NCBI GenBank assembly: GCA_016704445.1
Contig: JADJAE010000015.1
Coordinates: 62,001-126,000 of the forward strand
Origin: Deltaproteobacteria bacterium
GTDB lineage: Bacteria > Myxococcota_A > Polyangia > Polyangiales > Ga0077539
Length of the DNA stretch: 64,000 bases
Direction of reading: 5' to 3'
Shown here: piece by piece, positions 57,452 through 64,000 of the stretch
How the letters are laid out: each line of letters starts with the position of its first letter
How positions within the stretch are numbered: the first letter of the stretch is position 1
Position numbers and translations under genes: made by a program
Notes under the pieces: model-generated
Databases searched by the model: none
What the model saw: only the letters and a program-made list of their open reading frames with translations
What the model was told of the DNA's origin: nothing

Positions 57452-59098
57452 TCAGAGGTGATACGAGAGGGTGTATTCGACGTTCTCCCGGAGCGGCAGC
57501 GAGCACACCTTCTCCACGCGGAGGTACACGGTGGTGTTCTCGGTGTAGAGCCCGAAGGCCGCCGAGGACATGGTGTTCGAACCGCTGCCGCTCACGGCCA
57601 TGCTCACCGTGGTGCGGTCGGTGATGAGCGTGACGACGTAGCAGCTGCCCTCGCTGCTGCCGCCGCTGGTGACCACGGTGACGCCGTAGTTGTTGGCGCA
57701 GAAGCTCCCTCCCGTGGCGCGCACGGAGTACCAGTCCGGAGCGGCCCCGACGGTCGCCACGAAGCCCTGCGGCGCGGGCGAGTGGGGCCGCGCGTCGGAG
57801 GGGATGCGCACGCCGTTGATGGTCCCGAGGGTGGTGTCGGAGCAGCCCTGACTGGGGCGTGAGCTGGCCGTCGCCTGGGTGTGCCCCGCGACGCTGTCGT
57901 CGACCGCCTCGCAGCCGTCCGAGGTCAGCCCGTTGACGTCGTAGGTGCTCCCGCTGCAGGTGAGCGTCGAGCCCGCGCAGAGGCCCGCCGTGCAGCTCGT
58001 CCCGCAGGCGACGCCGCAGCCGCCGCAGTTCGCCAGGTCGCTCTGGAGGTTGACGCAGCGTCCGCCGCAGGAGGTGAGCCCGCCCGTGCAGACGCAGCTC
58101 CCCGCGGCGCAGGCCATCCCCGCCCCGCAGGCGCGGCCGCAGGCGCCGCAGTTGGCGGGGTCGCTGTTGAGGTCGCGGCATGCGCCCGAGCAGGTGCTCA
58201 GCCCCGCGCCGCACGCCGCGGAGGTGCACGCCCCGGCCACGCACACGAGGCCCGCCGTGCAGGCCCGGCCGCACGCGCCGCAGTGGGCGACGCTGGAGCG
58301 CGCGTCGACCTCGCACCCGTCGGCCGTGTTGTTGTTGCAGTCCGCGAAGCCCGGGTTGCAGACGATCGAGCACGCGCCCGCGCCGCTGCAGCGGCCGACC
58401 GCGTTCGGGGCCGCGGGGCAGGCGGTGATGGTCTGCGAGCTCCCGTCGGCGCTGCAGGTGCGCCGCTCGGCCCCGGCGCCGCACTCCACCGCTCCTGGCG
58501 TGCAGGCGCGCGTCTGGCAGCGCCCGCCGATGCAGCCCATGCCCGCGGGACAGACCATCTCGACGAAGCCCGTGCGCGGGTCGCAGGTGCGCACCCTCCC
58601 CTCCGCGGTGCAGGTGGCCGGACCCACCGTGCAGCGGGGCGCCCGGCAGACCGAGTCGGGTCCGCAGACCTGCCCCCCGGTGCAGTCGACCTCCGTGAGG
58701 CACTCCACGCAGGTCATGCGGGCGGTGTCGCAGACGAAGCCCAGGGCGCCGCAATCGCGGGACGAGCGGCACGACAGCCCGCCGTCACGGCCAGCATCGG
58801 GGGCGTCGACCGAAGGGACATCGACCATCGGGGCGTCGGAGGGGGCATCGACCGCCATGGGAGCGTCCTCGGGCGAGGCCGCGTCGATCACCGGGGGCGC
58901 ATCGTCGGGGGCGGGGACATCGAGCGCGACGGGCGCATCGACGGGGGCCGCGTCATCGGAGGAGACGTCGGGCGCGCCGACCTCCGCGACGGTCGGAGCG
59001 TCGGTGGAGGCGGAGGCGTCGAGGGAGAAATCAACCCCGCGGGACGAGCCACAGCCGACGAGCGAAAGCAGGAGAAGGGCAGCCACCGGACGATGCAT
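57452..59098 (-). CDS. Cys-rich surface lipoprotein with Stig1-like repeats
   Basis: Encodes 548 residues. The lipobox is 'LLSLVGC'. A long Asp/Ala/Pro linker (about 25-105: 'DAPVALDVPAPDDAPPVIDA') extends it from the membrane. A Cys-rich region (about 105-380) has Dickkopf/EGF-like modules ('CVECLTEVDCTGGQVCG') and four repeats of the 'NCG-CG-AC--G--C--G-C' type ('DPANCGACGRACGAGMACAA'). The C-terminal 165 residues are a beta domain ending 'NVEYTLSYHL'. It probably acts in surface contact or as structural coat. It lies 55 bp upstream of the efflux operon on the same strand. Confidence 0.85.
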   Translation of the reverse strand: MHRPVAALLLLSLVGCGSSRGVDFSLDASASTDAPTVAEVGAPDVSSDDAAPVDAPVALDVPAPDDAPPVIDAASPEDAPMAVDAPSDAPMVDVPSVDAPDAGRDGGLSCRSSRDCGALGFVCDTARMTCVECLTEVDCTGGQVCGPDSVCRAPRCTVGPATCTAEGRVRTCDPRTGFVEMVCPAGMGCIGGRCQTRACTPGAVECGAGAERRTCSADGSSQTITACPAAPNAVGRCSGAGACSIVCNPGFADCNNNTADGCEVDARSSVAHCGACGRACTAGLVCVAGACTSAACGAGLSTCSGACRDLNSDPANCGACGRACGAGMACAAGSCVCTGGLTSCGGRCVNLQSDLANCGGCGVACGTSCTAGLCAGSTLTCSGSTYDVNGLTSDGCEAVDDSVAGHTQATASSRPSQGCSDTTLGTINGVRIPSDARPHSPAPQGFVATVGAAPDWYSVRATGGSFCANNYGVTVVTSGGSSEGSCYVVTLITDRTTVSMAVSGSGSNTMSSAAFGLYTENTTVYLRVEKVCSLPLRENVEYTLSYHL

Positions 59099-59161
59099 AT
59101 CGCTGGACCATATCCCAGCTTCGCGGAGCCGGCGGGTTCCCCCCTCCCGTGGCTGCGAGCG

Positions 59162-60823
59162 TCACTCCGCGGCGGGGGCGGCGATCTTCACCGCGTCGAT
59201 CACCCGGGGCTCGGCCGAGGCGGAGGGATCCAGCGGGAGGGGCCACGCGCCGACGGTCCAGCGCTCGGGCATGCGGTCGAGGCCGAAGGCCCAGAGGGAG
59301 ATGCCCGACGCGTCGACGCGGAGCCTGAGGAAGTTCTTCCAGCCCTCCTCGCGCAGCGACGAGAAGGCCTCGTTTCCGTGCCGGTGAAACACCCTCACGC
59401 TCACGAAGAGGTACAGCCCCATGATGGCCCCGCCGAGCCAGTACCCGAGCAGCCCGCTCGCGGCGATCATCACCCCGCGGCGGGCGACCACGTCGTGCTG
59501 CACCCCGAGGGCGCGCGCGCACCACAGCCCCGCCGCGGTGGCCCCGAGGGCCGCGGCCAGGTGCGAGGCGCCGTGCACCAGCCCCGCGCCGACCCGGTAC
59601 CCGGGGCGGTTGGAGTCGGTGAAATACACCACCGCGACCAGCAGCAGCACCACCAGCGAGATGGCGCTCGGCTGCTCGGCGACCTGCACCAGGCCGCGCT
59701 GGATGGCGGGCCCGACGCCCTGGTCGATGGCCCCGAGGTCGGGCTGCGGCAGCAGCCAGGAGAGCAGGGTGTAGAGCGCCGCGGTCGCGAAGCCGAAGCG
59801 GAGGTTGAGCAGGGGAAAGGCCAGGTTGCGTCGGGCGAGCGCGAGGGACACCGGCCGCGTGGGGTACTCCGCCGACACCCGGAAGCGACGGGTCTCGCCC
59901 CGCCGCCCTCGCTGCAGCCGCTGCATCGACGGCGTGTGCGTCGGGTGGAGGAAGGCCCCGCCGCCGCCCGAGGTGACGTACTGCGCGCCGGGGGTCGCGC
60001 CCTCGTCGGTGCGCTCCATCCGGCGGTAGTGGTGCAGGTCGCCCGCGAGCCAGAGCACCACCCGGGCGCGCTTCTCCTCGGTGATGTACCCGAGCAGCGA
60101 GCGCATCTGCGGGCCGTGGTCCTTGGCGTACTGCTGGCGGAAGACCCAGGTGGGCTCGGCCAGGGCGATGATGACGTGGTCGCCCTCGCGCAGCTCCTTG
60201 AGGGCGGACTCGAACCACCGGCGCTGCGGCACGTCGAGGTCGCACTGGAGCTGCACGTCCACCGCCACGAGCCAGTGACGGTGCGGCAGCCGCAGGCAGT
60301 GGTAGCTCCGCGTCTGGAAGGTCGACCACATCCCCAGCGCGCCCTTCTGCGCGAAGGTGCTCACGAAGCCCACCAGCCCGTCGTACCAGTCGTGGTTGCC
60401 AGGGATCGCCAGCAGCAGCGGGCGAGGCGTCGGAGGCTCCGGGGGAGACACCGCCCGCATCGGCGCCAGCAGCCGCGCCTCGTACTCCGCGATGCTCCCC
60501 GCGGGGTAGACCTGGTCGCCGCCCATGAGCAGCAGGTCGCCCCGGGGGAGGGCCTCGCCGTCGACCGCGATGGAGGTCCGGGCGAGCGCGTGGAGCACCG
60601 CCGTCGTGGGCCGCCAGCCGTCGCCGGTGTCGGAGACGTAGTCCATCCAGAACACCTCGCGATCGGCGAACGATCGAGGCTCCTGGGGCTCGCCCAGCGC
60701 CAGGAGCAGCCGGTAGTCGGCGCGCGTGGCGAAGACCTCCGTGAGCACCGTCTGGAGGCCGGTGCGGAGGAGCTGCGCGGGGTCGTACCAGCCCACCATG
60801 TCGGGGCGCTCGGGTGCGGTCAT
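59162..60823 (-). CDS. Metallophosphoesterase with C-terminal membrane helices
   Basis: Encodes 553 residues. The calcineurin-like motifs are in order: 'YVSDTGDGW', 'LLLMGGDQVYPAG', 'LLAIPGNHDWYDG' and 'LWLAGDLHHYRRME', supplying the Asp, Asn and His ligands of a dinuclear metal centre. From about residue 335 there are four or five hydrophobic helices ('LVVLLLVAVVYF', 'GVMIAASGLLGYWLGGAIMG'), so the enzyme is tied to the inner membrane. The first ligand is in 'DYVSDTGDG' rather than the usual DxH at the N-terminus. Substrate unknown; a phospholipid or nucleotide are options. It lies 19 bp behind the SDR gene. Confidence 0.88.
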   Translation of the reverse strand: MTAPERPDMVGWYDPAQLLRTGLQTVLTEVFATRADYRLLLALGEPQEPRSFADREVFWMDYVSDTGDGWRPTTAVLHALARTSIAVDGEALPRGDLLLMGGDQVYPAGSIAEYEARLLAPMRAVSPPEPPTPRPLLLAIPGNHDWYDGLVGFVSTFAQKGALGMWSTFQTRSYHCLRLPHRHWLVAVDVQLQCDLDVPQRRWFESALKELREGDHVIIALAEPTWVFRQQYAKDHGPQMRSLLGYITEEKRARVVLWLAGDLHHYRRMERTDEGATPGAQYVTSGGGGAFLHPTHTPSMQRLQRGRRGETRRFRVSAEYPTRPVSLALARRNLAFPLLNLRFGFATAALYTLLSWLLPQPDLGAIDQGVGPAIQRGLVQVAEQPSAISLVVLLLVAVVYFTDSNRPGYRVGAGLVHGASHLAAALGATAAGLWCARALGVQHDVVARRGVMIAASGLLGYWLGGAIMGLYLFVSVRVFHRHGNEAFSSLREEGWKNFLRLRVDASGISLWAFGLDRMPERWTVGAWPLPLDPSASAEPRVIDAVKIAAPAAE

Positions 60824-60842
60824 CGCCGCGACGATACGCCGC

Positions 60843-61532
60843 TCACCACTCGTAGCGCTTGCCCCGCCAGTCGAGGAAGTCGCCGCTGTCGGAGGCCACG
60901 AGCCCGTCGATGAGGGCCACCAGCGCGTGCACCGACTGGTCTACCGGAACCGGCGCCGACCGGCCGCCCATGTCCGTCTGCACCCAGCCGGGGTTGAACA
61001 CCACGGAGATCACCCGCCGGTCGCGGAGGTCCACGGCCATGCTCCGCGAGGCCATGTTGAGCGCGGCCTTGGACATCCGATACGAGTAGGCGCCGCCGGA
61101 GGTGTTGTCCCCGATCGATCCCATGCCCGAGGAGATGTGCGCCACCTTGCGTACCTCCGAGCGCAGCAGGTGGGGCAGCAGCGCCCTCGTCACCCGCAGC
61201 GGCCCCAGCGCGTTGACAGAGTATGTCCGCATCGCCTCGGCGGTGTCCATCGCCTCCAGGGAGGTCCACTCGCCCCGCACTCCGGCGTTGTTCACCAGCA
61301 CGTCGACGGCGGCGTCGCCCAGCGCCCGGGCGAACTCCGCCACGCTCGCGTCGTCGCCCACGTCGCAGGCCAGCACCTGAAGCGCCCCCGGGTGCGCGGC
61401 CTCCAGCGCCCTCAGCGCCTCGGCCGCCGCGGGAGAGCGCACCGCCGCCACGACGCTCTCCCCGCGCGCCAGGTACTGCTTCACGAACTCCAGCCCGATG
61501 CCCCGGTTGGCCCCCGTCACGACGATGTTCAT
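60843..61532 (-). CDS. Short-chain dehydrogenase/reductase (SDR)
   Basis: Encodes 229 residues from ATG 61532. It is a classical SDR: cofactor loop 'VVTGANRGIGLEFVKQYLAR', 'LACDVGDD', 'VLVNNAGVRGEW', catalytic Ser in 'VAHISSGMGSI' and Tyr/Lys in 'YSYRMSKAALNM', and 'VFNPGWVQTDMGG'. It is close to the bacterial C-factor/CsgA-like group ('NTSGGAYSYRMSKAALN'), which in Myxococcus xanthus relates to developmental signalling; that kinship is suggestive only. It lies 19 bp before the metallophosphoesterase gene and is divergent from the lipoprotein gene that starts at 61614. Confidence 0.92.
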   Translation of the reverse strand: MNIVVTGANRGIGLEFVKQYLARGESVVAAVRSPAAAEALRALEAAHPGALQVLACDVGDDASVAEFARALGDAAVDVLVNNAGVRGEWTSLEAMDTAEAMRTYSVNALGPLRVTRALLPHLLRSEVRKVAHISSGMGSIGDNTSGGAYSYRMSKAALNMASRSMAVDLRDRRVISVVFNPGWVQTDMGGRSAPVPVDQSVHALVALIDGLVASDSGDFLDWRGKRYEW

Positions 61533-61613
61533 GGTCGGACACACTGCCACCAGCGCGGCCGCCGGGTCACTCCCCGAGGAGTGCCGCCGCACCCATCGGA
61601 TACACTCCGCGCC

Positions 61614-63958
61614 GTGTCCCCTCAGCCCGTCTCGCTCTCGCTCGTGCTCGGCGTCGCGCTCCTCTCCGGCTGTCACTCCCGCCGCGCTCGCGCCCATCGC
61701 CCCCCCTCCTCGCCTCGCTGGGTCGTCGCCGCGGCGGCCGGCGCCGCCGTGCGCGTGCGCGGCGGGCTCGTGCTGAAGGGCTCCCTCCGCGCCGACAACG
61801 GCCGCGTCGCCGCGGCCCCGCAGCCCGCGAGCGCCATCGCCGCGACCGCCTGGCTCGCCGACGGCTCCTGGCTCTTCGCCAGCGTCGACGGAACCCTCTA
61901 CCGCGCCCCCTCCTTCACCGGCCCGCTGACGGTGCTCCCCTCGCTGCCCTTCCGCCTCGACCCGGTCGATCCCGTCGGGGGGTTGCACTCCCGCGGCGTC
62001 CACTCTCGCGGCGCGCTCGCGGTGCTGCGACGCTCCTCGGCGCCCACGCCGTCGCCCCCGATGGGTCCCACCGTCGGCTCGACCTCGGTCGGGTGCTCTC
62101 GGTGTGCTTCGCCTCCGCGACCGACGCCTACGCCGTCTCCGAGCCCGGCGTGCTGCGCGCCTCGCACGACGGCGGCCGTCGCTTCACCGTGCTCCGCGCC
62201 CCCGCCGGCGTACCCCTCTCCGTCTGGAACGCCGACGACGACACCTTCCTCCGCACCACCGCGGGCACCTTCCGCCTGACCGCCGGCGTCTTCGTCCCCG
62301 ACGCCTCCGCCCCGTCGCCCTCCGCCTGGCTGGCGGTCCCCCGCTCCATCGACCAGGGCCTCCTCGACGCGGCCGCCTCGCTCCCGGTGCCGCTCCACCC
62401 CCAGCGCGCCGCGGCCCTCCCCGGCGGTCGCATCGCCCTCATCCGCGACGGGGCGCTCCAGATCGTCGACGCCCGCACCGGGCGGGCCCTCTCCCGCGAC
62501 ACCCTCCCCGGCGACGACTGCACCCTCCACCCGGCGCACCGCGGCCTGCGCGCCGTCTGCCGTCACCAGGCATGGGCCACCCTCGTCGCATCGAGAGACG
62601 CCGACCGGCCCGGCTGGACCATCCTCCGCGACGAGGCCCGCGCCGAGCCCGCCGGGGCCGCCACCTTCGACGACGCCTCCGCCGCCTGGGCGGTGCAGGC
62701 CCCCTGCTCCCAGCGCCCGGAGATCGATCCCCGCGACGTCTGCCTCTACGACGACCGCGGCGTCGCCCACGAGCTGCGCCTCCCCTCCCCCGCGACCATC
62801 GCGGCCGTCCACGGAGGCGTCGCGCTCGCGATCGAGTCCGACCGCGCCGACCGAGCACCCCGCGCCTGGCTCCTCCACGACGGCACCGTCACCCCCCTCC
62901 GCCTCCCCGACGACCTTCGCAGCCCGGTCTCGGCCTCGTGGAGCCGCGACGGCCTCTCGCTCGTCCACGCCACCCCCGGCGCTCCGCTCGCGCTCTCCGT
63001 CACCCCCGCCCCCGCAGGCGCGCCCCCCGCGTGGCGCCGCGTCGCCGTGCCCGCCCACCTGACCCGCGCGCTCCTCGCCCCGGACGGCTCGGCGCTCTTC
63101 TTCGGCGACGACGCCCGTAGCCTCGCCCGCTCTCGCCGCGGCGACTCCCTCTCCACCCCCCCCTCGCCGGTGATCGGCGCAGCAGCGGCGCTCCCGCTCG
63201 ACCCCTCGGCGCCCTCGTACTGCGTCGGCCCGTGGTGCCGCCTCGGCGGGGCGCTCACCCTCGCCCCCGCCACGCCCGCCGCGCTGGCGATCGCCCGCCC
63301 CGACGCTCTCCCTCCGATCGCCCCGACGAGGAGCCCTCAGCGCGCCATCCGCTGCGAGCACGGCGCGGTCACCCGGGCGCCCGAGATCGACCGCGGCGCG
63401 GCCGTGAGCGGACACGCCGTGAGCTGGTCGCTCGAGGGCTCCATGCTCTCGGTGAACTGGTCGGGGGAGACCTCGCAGGGAGCCGTCGCCCGCGCCGTCA
63501 CCGTGCGCCCCGGCGCCCGCCCGAGCGGGCGCGGGGTGCAGGGGACACGCAGCCCCGCGGGGCTGATCGAGCTCTGCGCGCCCACCGGGTGCGACCACCT
63601 CCTGGCGCTGCCGTCGGGCTACACCGCGCTGGGCCTCGGCAGGGCGCGCCCCGGAGGCGTGGAGGTGCAGCAGCGCCCCAGAGGCTACGTGGCGCGCGCC
63701 GACGACGCCCGCGACGGGGTGACCCTGGTGACGGTGGTGGCCCTCGACCCGGCGGGGGTGATCACCGCGCGGCGCACCTTCGCGCTCGCGGCGGCCAACG
63801 ACGAGGCCCACCTCGGGAGCTGGTCGGGCCGCGACGGGCTCTGGATCGACGACCGCGAAGGCAGGGCGCGCTTCCTCGCCCTCGACCCGGCGGACACCGG
63901 AGGCGAGGCCCTGGTGACGGTGCCGGGGCCCGATGCATCGCACGCGGGCTGCGCCTGA
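61614..63958 (+). CDS. Large propeller-like lipoprotein, frameshifted near residue 138
   Basis: GTG 61614 starts a signal peptide with lipobox ('LVLGVALLSGC'). The frame stays protein-like to 'GVHSRGALAVLRR', then turns into Pro/Ser/Thr and stops at 62279. A second frame continues with 'ATLLGAHAVAPDGSHRRLDL', 'VLSVCFASATDAYAVSEPGV' and runs to TGA 63958. The join is near 62024-62028, one base missing. Together about 780 residues, with repeated short beta stretches ('VSWSLEGSMLSVNWSG', 'LVHATPGAPLALSVTP') like a beta-propeller. No enzyme motif seen. Read literally, no exported product of full length is made. Confidence 0.72.
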
Positions 63959-64000
63959 CGGCGACGCGCCGGGCGAGATGCGGCGGCTCCAGCGGGGTCG

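Overview
The window reads as chromosomal DNA of a very GC-rich (about 70% by eye) Myxococcota bacterium, most likely of the Polyangia/Sandaracinus type. Supporting signs are three eukaryote-like Ser/Thr protein kinases, an FHA-domain regulator, PEGA, FG-GAP, RCC1, IgGFc-binding-like and thrombospondin type-3 repeat proteins, a MYXO-CTERM-like tail, and many secreted Cys-rich lipoproteins with Asp/Pro/Ala-rich linkers (DVPATD, DAPVDAP). I cannot name the species.

Layout. 0-11.4 kb: a secreted lipoprotein, a membrane transglutaminase-like protein, a hemerythrin, a Cys-rich conserved protein, a thioredoxin-fold lipoprotein, a GT39-like membrane glycosyltransferase, tRNA-Gly(GCC) with its own terminator, a LolC/LolE permease, a lipoprotein and a coiled-coil protein. 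11.4-13.4 kb: a short stretch of atypical composition, then a group-2 sigma-70 factor ending at a 17-bp-stem bidirectional terminator. 13.4-17.5 kb: the regulatory PTS operon hprK-rapZ-ptsH-ptsI. 17.6-22.9 kb: a 1185-residue lipoprotein translationally coupled to a FadL-like porin, then yhbY. 22.9-30.6 kb: minus-strand pepP-like / FG-GAP kinase / gpsA operon, a small exported protein, and a PEGA kinase. 30.8-42.2 kb: surface proteins (IgGFc-binding-like, M23 peptidase, RCC1, OmpA/TSP3, DVPAT lipoprotein) around a kinase/FHA-winged-helix pair. 42.3-48.2 kb: comM, a hydrolase operon, a 328-bp nested inverted-repeat element, a short nucleotide-sugar dehydrogenase, and an uncharacterised three-gene lipoprotein unit. 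48.3-57.4 kb: a metal-efflux locus (CusCBA/CzcCBA-like RND, two-component regulator/sensor, flavin oxidoreductase). 57.5-64 kb: a Cys-rich lipoprotein, a metallophosphoesterase, an SDR and a propeller-like lipoprotein.

How genes work together: HprK, RapZ, HPr and EI form a phosphorelay with no sugar permease in sight, so it is probably regulatory. The RND genes share an upstream tandem 9-bp direct repeat with 11-bp spacing, a good candidate operator for the adjacent OmpR-type regulator. The kinase at 37.7-38.9 kb sits 23 bp from an FHA-winged-helix protein, suggesting phospho-dependent transcription control.

A strong feature of this sequence is the number of broken reading frames. Seven genes change frame part-way, several of them at G/C homopolymers, and the apparent response-regulator/kinase fusion also rests on one base of a C5 run. 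Either the assembly carries indel errors or several genes are decaying; I treat the intact ancestral product as the best description and mark each break. I saw no CRISPR array, prophage, integrase, restriction system or rRNA. The best candidate for something undescribed is the nested inverted-repeat element at 45123-45450.
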